From: Perilla frutescens
Taxonomy: Eukaryota > Streptophyta > Magnoliopsida > Lamiales > Lamiaceae
NCBI GenBank assembly: GCA_026008535.1
Contig: BRKX01000014.1
Location: 6,385,001-6,449,000, forward strand
Length of the DNA stretch: 64,000 nucleotides
Direction: 5' to 3'
Shown here: positions 1-11,747 of the stretch, piece by piece
How positions within the stretch are numbered: the stretch's first letter is position 1
Layout: every line of letters begins with the position of its first letter
Notes under the pieces: model-generated
The model's input: only the letters and a program-made list of their open reading frames with translations
What the model was told of the DNA's origin: nothing
Databases searched by the model: none
Translations under genes and position numbers: made by a program

Positions 1-3000
1 GCCTCTGAAATAAATAAAAGTAATGAAGAAAATGAGCGGTTAATGCAGTTTTTAATGGGATTGAATGATTCATTTGAAGCTATTAGGAATCAGATTTTGA
101 TATTGGATCATTTACCTTCTATGAGTAATGCCTATGCCATGATACTACAAGTAGAGGATCAGAAGGAGGTATCTACTTGCTATGCTGAGTTAAGTGATCA
201 AAATGTCTTGTACATGAATCAAAGAAGCAATACATGGAAATATGAAGGTTATAAGAGAAGGCTTAGCAAGGAAGAAAAGCAGAAATTAAAATGCAGTCAT
301 TGTAGGGGAAACGGGCATGAGAAAAGTGACTGTTTTGAGTTGTTGGGGATTCCAGATTGGTACAAAAGATTTAAAAATGATAAAGAAAGGAATAATAGAG
401 CTAATTGTGTTGAGAATGATGACACAATGAGTGTGATAGATGATTTGCATAGTCAATTGGGAGAGCAATTACCTACAGACATGAATAAACTGATACAAGA
501 AGAGATTAGCAAGTACTTGGGAAATTATTTCAAGAATACTGGGCTAGGGAATTCTCCCAAAGCTGCTGCAAACTTAGTGGATACAGGACATGTGTCAAAT
601 GATCAAGATGATTCAAACATGAGTCATTATGCTTTTGGTTTGTTGGAAGAGACACAACAAACTGAATGGATTGTAGATTCTGGGGCAAGCATACACATGT
701 TCTGCAATCTTGCTCTTATGTAGACTGAGAAAGCTTCCAGAGCCTCAAAAGTTTTTTCTACCTGATCGATCTAATCTCTTGGCACACTATTGTGGAGAGG
801 TGAAACTCAATGATGATATTGTGTTGAAAAATGTGCTGTTTGCACCATCTTTCACTCACAATTTGATATCAGTTGGACAGATGGCTAAGGACCTGAAAGG
901 GAAGGTTCTTTTCTTACCATTTCATTGTTTAATATAGAATCAAACCAATGATCACATTCTAGGAATTGGAAAACTGAAAGGGAGGTTGTATGTGTTCAGA
1001 CATGTTGCTTCTGAAGTAGCATGCACCATACAGTCAAATAGAGATCTATCTCTACAGCAATGGCATGAATTTCTTGGACACCCTTCTAGTAGAACTATGA
1101 GGCACATACTACACCTCAAAAGATCCTACATAGATGCTGGTTTTGATGAGTTTCAAGCTTGTGAAATTTGCTATAGGGCAAAACAACAGAGACAACCATT
1201 TCCTATTCTGCAAAGAAGAACTGTTACTCATTTTCAGTTGATTCATGGAGATTTATGGGGACCTTACAAGGAAAAATCTGTTACTCACACTGCTTATATT
1301 CTAACTTTGGTTGAAGATCATTCCATATCAACCTGGACTTACCTAGTTCATTCCAAAGCACATGTATTTGCAGTGCTTAGGAGTTTCTTGGCAATGGTGG
1401 AAACACAATTTGGTTCCAAGGTTAAAATTTTTAGATCAGATAATGGGACAAAATTCATTAACTCAGTTGTTACACAACTGTTACAGGAAAAGTGTGTCAT
1501 CCATCAAAGATCTTGTGTATACAGCCCATAGCAAAATGGAATAGTTGAAAGAAAACACAAATATTTACTTCAAGTGGCTAGAGCTCTGATGTTCCAAAGT
1601 CAACTACCTAGTAAGTTCTGGCCATACTCAATACTGCATACAACATGGCTCATTAACAGAATACCTTCTGCTGTTTTGAGCTGTATTTCTCCTTATGAGG
1701 TGTTATTTGGTAAAGCACCTGATTTACATCTTGTTCAGTCTTTTGGATGTTTGAGTTATGCATCAAATGTTCTTTCTTCAAAATCAAAATTTGATTCTAG
1801 GTGCTATAAATGCATCTTTTTGGGATATGCAATCAATAGGAAAAGATATATTCTATACAATCTGGATGAGTCAAAAAATTTCATTTCTAGAGATGTCAAA
1901 TTTGTTCCTTCTTCATATCCTTTATAATCTTGTGATTCACCACTTGTACTGCCTTTCCCACATTTTGATGATCCTTCATCACTTCAACCTATTATCCCAG
2001 ATTCTTCACTTCCAGATTCACCTGTTATACTACCCTCTTCTCTACCTCATTCTACAGATAATCCTACTCAGCCATCTCCTTCATATATTAATCCTCCTGA
2101 ATTTATACCTAGGAAGAGTTCTAGACATACTCATCCTCCTGCATATTTAAAGGATTATATTTGTGCAGTCAATCACTCTGCCTTGCCCAGTTTTTCTACT
2201 CATTACACACCACCTACCTTTCTTTATTTTTCTTCTCCCTCTATTTCACCAACTTTTCATTCTTTTCTAATTAATGTTGACACACTCACAGAGCCTTCCT
2301 CATATAAGAAAGTAAGTCAGTTTGTTGAATGGACACAGGCTATGGAGCAAGAACTTCTTGCACTAGAAACCAACAACATATGGCAGCTTACAACCTTACC
2401 TCCTGGTAAACATGTTATTGGCTCTAAATGGGTATACAAAGTTAAGCTCAAAAGTGATAGAACTGCGGAGAGATTCAAAGCACGGTTGGTGGCTAAGGGA
2501 TACAGGCAAGAATATGGACCTGATTATAATGAAGTCTTCTCCCCAGTAGCTAAATTAGTTATTGTGCGGTTATTGATTGCTTTAGCTACCACTAACTCTT
2601 GGCCCTTGCATCAGATTGATGTAAATAACGTATTTTTACATGGGCATTTGAGTGATAATATATACATGCTTCCTCCACAGGGATACCACAAAGCAGCTCC
2701 CAATTAGGTGTGCAAGTTGGTGAAGAGTTTGTATGGGCTCAAACAAGCCTCAAGAGAATGGAACATCGAATTCAGTAAACTTCTCCTTTCTCTTGGTTTT
2801 GTACAGTCCCCTGATGATAATTGTCTATTCCTTAAAGGGCATGGTGATCAGTTCCTTGCTCTTCTAGTCTATGTTGATGATATTCTCATCAGTGGCCCTA
2901 ATCTTGATGCTATTTGTGATCTTAAAGCTGCTTTGCATTCTACATTCACCATAAAAGATTTGGGTTCTGTAAGGTATTTTCTTGGTGTTGAAATAGCTCG

Positions 3001-3830
3001 AGGAGATGATGACACTTATCTTAGCTAGCGGAAATACATCTTGGATTTGTTGGATTCTGTGGAGTTAACAGGGTGCAAACCAGCTTCTACCCCTCTTCCA
3101 CCTGGTTTACATCTCTCTTCTTCCAATACAATCATGCTAGATCCAGATAAATTTCGTTGCTTGGTTGGAAAACTTCTTTATTTGAATCTTACCCGTCCTA
3201 ATATTTCTTATGCAGTGCAGAAACTTAGTCAATATGTGTCCTCTCCTTCTCTTACTCACTGGGATGTTGTACTTCATGTATTCAAATATCTTAAGGGTTG
3301 TCCCTCTCTAGGCTTGTTCTTCGTTACTAATGCTCTGCTTACTCCGAGTGCCTATTGTGATGCCGATTGGGGCTCTTGCCCGGATACCCGTCGCTCACTT
3401 ACCGGGTATTGTGTATTTTTAGGGTCTTCCTTCATCTTATGGCGTTGCAAAAAGCAGACTACAGTCTCTATGTCAACTGCTGAAGCGGAATACCGCAGCA
3501 TGAGTTCCACCGTGCGTGAGCTTATGTGGATTCATTATCTCTTGCAAGCCTTTCGTGTGTCTGTGTCTCTCCCTCTTTCTATCTTTTGTGACAATCAAGC
3601 GGTCGTCCATATCACTAAGAATCCGGTCTTCCACGAGAGGACCAAACATTTGGATTTAGATTGTCACTTCTCCCATGAGCAATTCAAGAAAGGGTTTATT
3701 CTTCCTTCCTATGTTTCTTCTTAATCCCAGCTTGCTGATTTATTTACTAAGTCACTCCCTACCTCGCGGTTCCGGTTGCTTTTGTCCAAGATGAGTGTAG
3801 CCGATCTTCACCGAGCTCATCTTGAGGGGG
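1..3830 (+). pseudogene. Broken copia gag-pol polyprotein
   Basis: Gag is open from base 1 and includes a CCHC zinc knuckle at about 292-333. The protease Asp-Ser-Gly is at 676-684. The frame shifts between gag-protease (frame 1, ending at the 721 stop) and the rest (frame 2). Frame 2 then shows an HHCC integrase N-terminus (about 1060-1190), integrase Asp residues in GDLWG and DNG contexts, the RT catalytic YVDD at 2870-2881, and an RNase H ADWG block with the TAEAEY motif. In-frame stops lie at 935, 1529, 1925, 2705, 3026 and 3722. The stops at 1529 and 3026 fall where the family normally has Gln, so CAG to TAG changes are likely. Even if transcribed, the copy could not make a full polyprotein. 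Confidence 0.95.
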
Positions 3831-4267
3831 TGTTGAAAGTGCTCGGACTCTGCATGTGTTTCTTTCTACATGGATCTCCTATGCATGGGATTGTATAAAG
3901 ATATTTCCACGTCAGCATTTGCTTAATGTGAGCTTATTGCAGGACCACACAGCATGAAGTGAATCCATGCATGAGTTGCAGCTGTGATCTCATCCGTCCA
4001 AGTAAGCAGGCTCGGATCGATTAGGATGGCCGTCAGATCTACTCTAGATATTTTGTTTGTTCATTGCCGCTAGTATAAATAATAGAAAGCACACTCTCTG
4101 TAATTAGATTTTTGAGCTGAGAGTTTATGATTGTAAAACTTCAACAAACTACTTTGAGAGTCTTATCTTTGAATACAATAAAACAATATGCTTTCGATCG
4201 AATTTTCAATTCAACAATATTTGAACAAACTTAATCACTCAACCGATGCAAACACCCCTTTCCAACA
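3831..4267 (+). repeat. 3' LTR of the copia element
   Basis: The 437-bp LTR begins TGTTG directly after the polypurine tract and ends CAACA, giving the usual TG...CA ends with a 5-bp terminal inverted repeat. Inside are a TATA-like stretch at 4072-4080 and an AATAAAA-type polyadenylation motif near 4177. The partner LTR is outside the window, so insertion age cannot be estimated here. Confidence 0.92.
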
Positions 4268-5277
4268 AGTGAATCCAAATTTCAAATTTGGCGATGGTAA
4301 AATATATTGAATACAATATTTATTGTACTCCATATTTCAGCATATTATACTTATAAATTTATTTATATAAAATAACACGTACCATAAATATTCTATCAAA
4401 TATAGCTTTTTCAAGATGCGGCAAGGAGTCGGTTTTCGAAATATCCGAGTCTTCGGCACTTTTTTATTTTATGACTAGGGATTCGACCCTCTATTTTTAA
4501 CTATCTTAGAATTAGCGTATGTATATATTAATATATATACAAAAATACTTTTTCTTTATTATTATTATTTATATAACTATTCACAAAATCTCCAAATATA
4601 TTTTGAAACAAAATGATCGAGGCATTTTTATCATTCATCTAACTAGCCATAAAATTTCTCAAAATATCCATTACAAATTATAAGCACAGGAAACAATAAA
4701 ATACAATTTTAGATTTCTCTCAAAAAAAATACAATTTTAGATTGGATGATCTCGTTCAATTATTTGGCAAAAAGTGTGTGTTTTTTTTTTTGGCAAAAAG
4801 TGTGTTTTAGGTTTGAAAGTGCCGTAGGAGAGCGTAATTAGTGTGCGGTGGCAAAGTTTTTTTTTTTTTTTACTCACACGTTCGATTTGGTGTTATTGAG
4901 AAAATTTGAATCCGTGACATTTTGGCCTCCGAGCAACCTCACTCCGTTACTAGACCATCCCCACCAGGACGTGCGTGGCGGCAAAGTTATGAATGACAGA
5001 GCTAGCATTAATCCATCAATCCAATTGCAATTCTAATACAGTATCAATTAATTGTAACAAGCGGTTGTGATTCGAAATATTATTTTTCGCAATCAAATCC
5101 ACGATGATTAGATATGGGGAGTAATTTCAGGTTTACAAATATACAGAGTATCTTTATTGATTTTTTTGTTAAGTTCGAAAAATATATATTTATAAGAACT
5201 TAGATTTAAAGTACATCCACGCAAGTAGTCATTCTCATGTTTACTATATATATGTCTTACGGTTACTATTTAAGATA
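4268..5277. other. AT-rich intergenic DNA
   Basis: No gene is recognisable. The stretch is AT-rich with homopolymer runs. It includes short retroelement-like pieces, for example around 4880-4990, which resembles the reverse complement of sequence near 16560-16617. The 62-residue reading frame here has no family features. Confidence 0.6.
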
Positions 5278-5286
5278 ATTAACTTT

Positions 5287-5405
5287 AGGGTGAAATTTTT
5301 TTCTCGACAAAAGCAGATAAGGGTAGGGAAAAAGAAACAAGTTTTAAAAAGTGAGTTTTGTCGACAATGTCCCTAATAAAAATATTCAACCGTGTGCATG
5401 GCCCC
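5287..5405 (+). repeat. Left TIR of the MULE
   Basis: This arm pairs with the reverse complement of about 8175-8292. Alignment is clearest from GACAAAA at about 5306 through CCCC near 5403. I estimate roughly two-thirds identity by eye. Confidence 0.65.
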
Positions 5406-5460
5406 ATCAAATCTGAAAAAATTTGTACTTTCTGAACTAAAGTAACTGCCATAGGAATAT

Positions 5461-5624
5461 TTATGATTTAGGGTTTGAATTAATTTTTCTCAACCACCCC
5501 AACACATTCTCTCTCCCCCTCGATTCATTCTGTTGGAATAACCTTGAAGAACAGAAAAAGAAGTCGGTCTCCTCCTCGATTGAAACTGTGTCGGCGCCGG
5601 TTGTTCTTGATTTTTTGCCAAAAG

Positions 5625-5671
<47 letters not shown>

Positions 5672-5758
5672 CTAATGGACCGATTGCTCATAGTGAATCA
5701 TCAGCTGACAATGGAGCAAGGACGGGAATCATCGCCGACGACGTCTTCAGCATCAAAT
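5461..5758 (+). other. Gene-like 5'UTR plus first exon, possibly captured
   Basis: A TTTAGGGTTTG motif, C/T-rich leader and long CT microsatellite precede an ATG at 5675. It opens 28 codons ending exactly at a GTATGT splice donor (5759). The short peptide starts MDRLLIVNHQ; a second in-frame Met (MEQGRESS) lies 12 codons on. No downstream exon could be found, because repeats begin about 200 bp later. I do not recognise the product. Position beside the left TIR suggests a captured or element-borne promoter and exon. Chance resemblance is possible. Confidence 0.4.
5626..5667 (+). repeat. (CT)n microsatellite
   Basis: An uninterrupted CT run of about 21 units lies in the leader of the gene-like exon. 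Confidence 0.95.
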
Positions 5759-5960
5759 GTATGTCTCCGATTTGTATTTAAAATTTGTTTTTAGTTGGTT
5801 GATTAATGTTGGAATTTGAAAATAATAGTCGATTTTGAAATAGATCGTGGATTTTGAAAATAATCATGGATTTTGCAACTTGATGGTGGATAATTTAACT
5901 TAATTTTTTTTCGGAATTAGGATGTTTATTTTGATATTAATCAAGGCTAGGTAGATTAAC

Positions 5961-7045
5961 TATTGATTGATTATTTGATATGCATTGTGGGTTATTCGTT
6001 GTTAGTTGTGAATTATTTATTGTTAATCTTGATTAGTCGATAATTATCTAATTAAACTAATCGAGGAGCTTAAAATTAATCGAGGAGCATAAACAACTAA
6101 TCGAGGCCTTCCTCGGTTATTTTAATAATAATCGAGGCCTTCCTCGATTAAATTAGAAAAACAAAAACTATTCGAGGCCTTCCTCGATTAAATTAGAAAA
6201 ACAAAAACTATTCGTTGCCTTCCTCGATTAATTTGAAAAATAAAAACTAATCGATTAGTTAAAAAAATGAATCGAGTCACTAATCGATTAATTTTAGAAT
6301 AAAAAACTAAATCGAGTCACTAATCGATTAATTAAAAAAAATTAAACAATTGATTGATTATTTGATATGCATTGTGGGTTATTCGTTGTTAGTTGTGAAT
6401 TATTTGTTGTTAATCTTGATTAGTCGATAATTATCTAATTAAACTAATCAAGGAGCTTAAAATTAATCGAGGAGCATAAACAACTAATCGAGGCCTTCCT
6501 CGGTTATTTTAATAATAATCGATGCCTTCCTCGATTAAATTAGAAAAACAAAAACTATTCGAGGCCTTCCTCGATTAAATTAGAAAAACAAAAACTATTC
6601 GTTGCCTTCCTCGATTAATTTGAAAAATAAAAACTAATCGATTAGTTAAAAAAATGAATCGAGTCACTAATCGATTAATTTTAGAATAAAAAACTAAATC
6701 GAGTCACTAATCGATTAATTAAAAAAAATTAAACAATTGATTGATTATTTTATATGCATTGTGGGTTATTCGTTGTTAGTTGTGAATTATTTGTTGTTAA
6801 TCTTGATTAGTCGATAATTATCTAATTAAACTAATCAAGGAGCTTAAAATTAATCGAGGAGCATAAACAACTAATCGAGGCCTTCCTCGGTTATTTTAAT
6901 AATAATCGAGGCCTTCCTCGATTAAATTAGAAAAACAAAAACTATTCGAGGCCTTCCTCGATTAAATTAGAAAAACAAAAACTATTCGTTGCCTTCCTCG
7001 ATTAATTTGAAAAATAAAAACTAATCGATTAGTTAAAAAAAAATG
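5961..7045 (+). repeat. 387-bp tandem repeat, about 2.8 copies
   Basis: Copies begin near 5961, 6348 and 6735, each starting with an ATTGATTGATTATTT-like phrase. The third copy breaks off near 7045. Copies are nearly identical, implying recent duplication. Each unit contains several short inverted repeats of the form AATCGAGG-CCTT-CCTCGATT, and a palindromic AACTAATCGATTAGTT. No coding potential is seen. Confidence 0.95.
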
Positions 7046-7689
7046 AATTCTAAAATAGCCTCGAATAATTTTAATAGCCAAGATTTATAGTCTACCACAT
7101 GCAACTCTTCAAAATATAAAAGATTAAAGGGTATGACATGCAAATCTCTACGTCACCTATTTTTAAATTAAATCTAACAACACATGCAATGTATAATCAA
7201 AACAATAAATATTTGCAAAATAAGTTGAAAAAAATAGAGTACAAAACGTACCTTTGAAAGTTGCTCGTGCACTACTTTTTTCTTCAGAAAAATCTCATCT
7301 TTCACCCCCTTGCTCCGAAAAATTTCTCAAACTTTTGCTCTTCTTCGTCGCTTTGTTGTGTAGTGTGAATAAAAGTTTGTACTGTAGTGGAGATTTGTAT
7401 TGTATTGTGAATAGTGAGTTCGTCTATTTATTCAAAAATTTAACCTACCTCGTCACAACACATTAAATTGTATTAAATTCGATCCTACCTTCCCTTCTTT
7501 TCATTAATTGGGTCCAACCTTCCCCCTCTTTTCATTACTAACCTGTACATGTATTAAATTCGCCCCCCTACCTTTCTTTCTTTTCATTTAATGAAGCTAT
7601 TTACCTTCCTTCTTTTTATTTATTGAAACTGGTTACACAAAAAAGAAATAAATGCATTCATTAATTGTGGCTAGTTAAGATATTAATCG

Positions 7690-8090
7690 AGAATCTCTTA
7701 AAATTAATCTATATATTTTTTAATAAATAATCGAGGCCCATTTAAAAATAATCGAGTCAATTTAAAAAAAATAATCGATGCTTTTGTAAATTTAAAAAAT
7801 AATCGAGTTAGTAGTTAAAAATAAACAACATAATCGAGGCCAAAATAATTAATCGAGGCCCATTTACAATTTAAACAAAATAATCGATGCTTTTATAAAA
7901 TTAAAAAATAATCGAGTCATTTTTAAAAAAAAATCAACATATTCGAGGTCAAAATAATTAATCGAGGCCCATTTACAATTTAAACAAAATAATCGATGCT
8001 TTTGTAAATTTTAAAAATAATCGAGTCAGTTTAAAAAAAAAATGAACATAATCGAGGCCTTCTTTGTAAACTAAGAATTAATCGAGTCCA
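7690..8090 (+). repeat. Degenerate AATCGAG motif array
   Basis: The motif AATCGAGG/AATCGAGT/AATCGATG recurs about every 20-45 bp, separated by A/T-rich spacers. It uses the same core word as the 387-bp array but without its long period. It sits just inside the right end of the MULE, mirroring the left array. Confidence 0.8.
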
Positions 8091-8174
8091 CTTTTGTTAG
8101 GGTTTCGTTTTAGAATTAGGGTTTGGAGCTGTTAGAGTGCATTTAATGCCTAATAAAAGTAGAATGTGTCAATC

Positions 8175-8292
8175 ATTGGGTGTGGGGACCAGGTCTATTA
8201 TAGTACAAATTGCCTAACAAACTACCTATTTTTAAAAGTTGTTGTTTTTTCCTAATTACTATTTATTTTTGTCCACTTTTATCCATTTAGAC
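8175..8292 (-). repeat. Right TIR of the MULE
   Basis: Read on the minus strand this arm follows the left TIR block by block and is followed immediately by the second copy of the 9-bp target duplication. Confidence 0.65.
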
Positions 8293-8301
8293 ATTAACTT
8301 T

Positions 8302-9897
8302 TTTCGTGTTTGTGCATCGAACTGATGTTACTCTAGCCGTGATGTGCTAAACAATACTCATATTGTTTTTTTTATAAAAAATATAACCAAATATATAATT
8401 GATTGGACATTAATAGTTCACTTCTCGATCGTTCTATATTACTACTATCTCGTTAATTTAGTTTCACGGTTCATTTTGTTGTTGTTTTTTCTCAAGTTAG
8501 TTTATAAGTTATGTGTGATTAATCCTAAAAAAATCATCATGTATATAAGGTTAATGGTGATTTTCGCACCATCATAGGCAATCAATAAATTTATATAGTT
8601 TTCATATATATATATAGAATGAGTGCGTTGACATTGAGAGGAGTTGATGAGACAAAGAATTATGCCGATGGCCCGTTACACGTGTGCCTAAAGATTCGGC
8701 GACAAAATGATGGTTTCTCCAAAACATGTACAGTTAATTCGTCAAATTATGGTTGAATTTTCTATGTAGAATATTCTCGATTAACAATTACTAGATTATT
8801 TATTTTTTTATTTTTATTTTATTTGACACGGAGAAGAAGTGTGGTGGATCACGAACTTGATGGACAGTTCATGTCTAACATACCTTATCTTTAAGTTCAT
8901 CGAAAAGAATGTCTCATGGGAGAGGATCTAGAAGGGGTGCCCGGATTTTTTTATTTTTTATATTACTTATTTATCGACGAGTAGTATTGCTAGGAATCCG
9001 AATATAAAGATAAAAGCACCTCTAACTTATTCGTCCTTCAAATATTTTTTTTTTTTTTTTTTCTGAATACATCAATATTGGTGAGGTGACATTTAGACTG
9101 CTCTTTGAAAATTTATGAGGTTGAATTTTATTAATTAATACTACTATTTTCTAAATGAAAAAGTGATACATTTTCGCATGTTTGTGGAGGTTGGTATAAA
9201 TGGGAAAAAGAAGTTTATTTGGAAGGATATCGTATATTCGCGACTTAAATTTGAATGAACTAGGATGCATGCAACATTCCTTTTTATTTTTATTATAATG
9301 GATTCATGATTGCAAGATTAGATTTAATATCCAGGGGTCAGATTGGAGTTAGGGGCGTCTACACCTATACACAAACCATCCCCTCGAACCTTTTGTTTTT
9401 TTCCAAAGCAAAATACTTGTTTGTAATTATTTTATGGATTAAAATTTTTAAGACAGGTCAAAATCCAAAATCAATCACATATTTAATAATACATATTTGT
9501 AATTTGTTAGAGTTTGATTGTGTTTGAATGTAATATTGACCAGTCTTCTAACCGTTTCACACAAGATTCTCATTTTTTATTTATAAAATTTACAACTTTA
9601 TAAGGTTTAGAGTACAGTTTTTTTTAGATGTATAATAGTTTTTTGAGTTGTGTGAAGGAAAAGTGGTGGATCTTGAACCTGAGATCTCTCTTTTACTATT
9701 TTACACAACATAGTGATAATTTTATGAATATCTTATATAAATTGATCGATTTATATTAGGGACATCGAAACATAGATAATGTATGTATGTATGTGGGGTG
9801 TCAAAAGTGAGAGTCGGATTCATATTTTGAGGTGCAATTTTTAGAAAAGTGGTTGCCCCATCGCATACACAACATTTGAAACCGTTATAATTTAACG
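8302..9897. other. AT-rich intergenic DNA
   Basis: No gene or intact element is recognised. Short reading frames at 8344-8577 and 9306-9527 lack motifs and are compositionally ordinary. Confidence 0.6.
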
Positions 9898-10150
9898 GGG
9901 CAAACTTGGGTGAGACCGTCTCATACATGAGACATGTCAATACTCATATGCGGGGATCATTATTTATGGGTGAAGTATCATTAACTCACATGTGAGTATC
10001 ATTATTTATACCCGCATGTGAGTATCATTATTTATGGGCGAAGTATCATTAACTCACATATATCATTATTTATGGGTGAAGTATCATTATTTATGGGTGA
10101 AGTATCATTAACTCACATGTATTGATCCGTCTCATATAAGTTTTTGTCTA
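9898..10150. repeat. Foldback repeat with 36-bp internal units
   Basis: The ends show inverted similarity around GAGACCGTCTCATA on the left and GATCCGTCTCATATAAG on the right. The interior repeats a phrase of the type ATCATTATTTATGGG followed by TGAAGTATCATTAACTC several times. It resembles a dispersed plant repeat with a GAGACGGTCTC core. Exact ends and target duplication are unclear. Confidence 0.55.
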
Positions 10151-10280
10151 ATTTAACTTATACCCCTTTCGTCCCGTAATATATTTTATTCATTTGAAAA
10201 AGATCAAATGAATAAAATGAAATATTAAAATTCACTAGATCACTGAATATAAGTGTATTAAGGATATTGATAATTTAATA

Positions 10281-10540
10281 CTCCCTCCATTTGATAATGT
10301 TTGTTGTTTTAGGAGTTCTATTTTGTGTCAAAATGTTTGTTATTTTAGATATTTTCACACCCTTTCTCCCAAGTTTAACCCTACAAATATATGGAGAGAG
10401 AAAATTTTGCTAACTTTTTAGAAAATATAAGAGAATAAGATTTTATTTGATATAGAAGGAAGGGGTATATTAGTCCAAAAAATTAATTATTAATTCTATA
10501 TTAAAATTCTATAACAATAAGCATTATGAAACGGAGAGAG
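10281..10540. mobile_element. Stowaway-like MITE (copy 1)
   Basis: The 260-bp element starts CTCCCTCCATTT and ends with the inverted counterpart AAACGGAGAGAG. It is flanked by TA on both sides (10279-10280 and 10541-10542). These are the hallmark Stowaway/mariner ends and target duplication. It belongs to the same family as the copies at 51218-51476 and 62389-62627. Confidence 0.9.
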
Positions 10541-10542
10541 TA

Positions 10543-11576
10543 AAAAATATAGTACTATCATCTTTAAAAATGGAACCTACCTTACTCCACTAGTATAATG
10601 TTTGAAATATGTGGGAGAAGTGCGCCGTTTGATGACTAGCCATCATTTGATTTTGCATGTGTTAGATGAAAACTTGAAAAGAAATATCTCTAGGAAGTTA
10701 TATATCTAGCTCCTTTAAATTAGGGCCCTTAAGATTGGAACAACATCATGGCTATGTTCACCTTATATATGAAGCACTAACCATAAAAAAATATGTTATT
10801 AATTAAGTACATGAATCTAAAAATTGATTCATAATCGGTTGATTATCTAAATGACGAATTATATCAATTAAGTACTCCGAAATATCTATACCCATCAATT
10901 TAAGAATTAAGACCGTGTTAAAAGACCATCCAAGTGAAGACAGTGTTAAAAGACCATCCAACGTCAATAGACGTGGTCGTCTATGTTATTTTCTTCGTAA
11001 TTAAATTAAAAAATCAAAATCTACAATTAGATTAATAAAGTAAAAAAAATCAACTCAAAACTAAATCTTAATCCACCATATATGATTTGGTAATTCTAAT
11101 GTGGTTGATATTTTGCATAGGGAAAATATCATGTGGTGAATTATAATTAATGTGCCTAATTAGGCAGATAAATTTATTATATATAATAACAAATACAAAA
11201 TAAAATATCAAATAAGATTTAGTATTAATAAGTATATCTCCTTTATACTTGAATTAAAAAAAAAAAGTATATCTCCTTTATACATATGCTCCTGTATCGA
11301 ATATACCCTGGCTCTGTACAAACACAAATTATATATTTTCTCAAGTAACGTATAAAATACTAATAATCTTAATAATAAAATAAGAAATCCATGTATCAAA
11401 TTGAAATGCTATTGCTTCAAAAATCAAATCAAACGTTTTTCATTAATTAGCCAGATTTCTCTTTTTTGGCTTTATGGTAATTAAATTTTCACTGTTCAGA
11501 TATATGCAAAAAAAAAAAAAAGTGGAATTAATTGACCGAAAACAGTGGATTAAAAATTGACTGGTTAAACAGAAGA
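10543..11576. other. Intergenic DNA upstream of PHT1
   Basis: AT-rich with no gene seen. The part closest to the transporter carries candidate W-box cores TTGACC at 11532 and TTGACT at 11557. WRKY factors are known to regulate some PHT1 promoters, but these short matches prove nothing alone. Confidence 0.5.
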
Positions 11577-11584
11577 GAATATGC
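11577..11584 (+). promoter_or_regulatory. P1BS-type PHR1 binding site
   Basis: GAATATGC matches the phosphate-starvation element GNATATNC exactly. It lies about 30 bp upstream of the TATA-like box and about 65 bp before the likely transcript start. P1BS is the known site for PHR1-type MYB factors that induce PHT1 genes. It is the only match I noticed in the proximal promoter. Confidence 0.65.
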
Positions 11585-11610
11585 CGGCGAAGATCCCATC
11601 TGGCAACCGT

Positions 11611-11620
11611 ACATAAATAT
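11611..11620 (+). promoter_or_regulatory. TATA-like box of PHT1
   Basis: ACATAAATAT lies about 30 bp upstream of a C/T-rich leader beginning near 11640, consistent with a plant core promoter. It is not a perfect TATA consensus. Confidence 0.45.
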
Positions 11621-11747
11621 GCACCATCGTCTACTTCAGTACTTCACCTCCAAATAACTCATTCTCTACATTTATTTTCCAAACTCAAAACCACACACTC
11701 TCTCTCTCCTACTTCATCCACTCCCAGGTTCTTCTCTCTCTGAACAG

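Larger units (their letters stand above)
1..4267 (+). mobile_element. Ty1/copia LTR retrotransposon, 5' end outside window
   Basis: Domains run in copia order (gag, protease, integrase, reverse transcriptase, RNase H), followed by a polypurine tract (GAGGGGG at 3824-3830) and one LTR. The open gag frame is already running at base 1, so the 5' LTR and primer-binding site lie to the left. The internal region carries a frameshift and several stops, so this copy is not autonomous. The target duplication cannot be checked because the other flank is missing. Confidence 0.97.
5287..8292. mobile_element. Non-autonomous Mutator-like element (MULE)
   Basis: The element is 3.0 kb, flanked on both sides by the same 9 bp, ATTAACTTT (5278-5286 and 8293-8301); 9 bp is the Mutator target-duplication length. 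About 100 bp at each end align as diverged inverted repeats. Shared blocks include GACAAAA, a GGAAAAA run, TTTTAAAAA and GTTTTGT/GTTTGTT in the same order. The outermost 20 or so bases match poorly. There is no transposase. The interior has a gene-like first exon by the left TIR, a 387-bp tandem array, a non-repetitive middle (7050-7680) and a second short-motif array. The structure would fit a Pack-MULE or a deletion derivative. Confidence 0.75.

Noticed and set aside
7254..7466. 70-codon frame in the middle of the MULE
   Set aside because: No recognisable domain; the minus strand has a splice-donor-like GTACGT there, but no exon can be supported.
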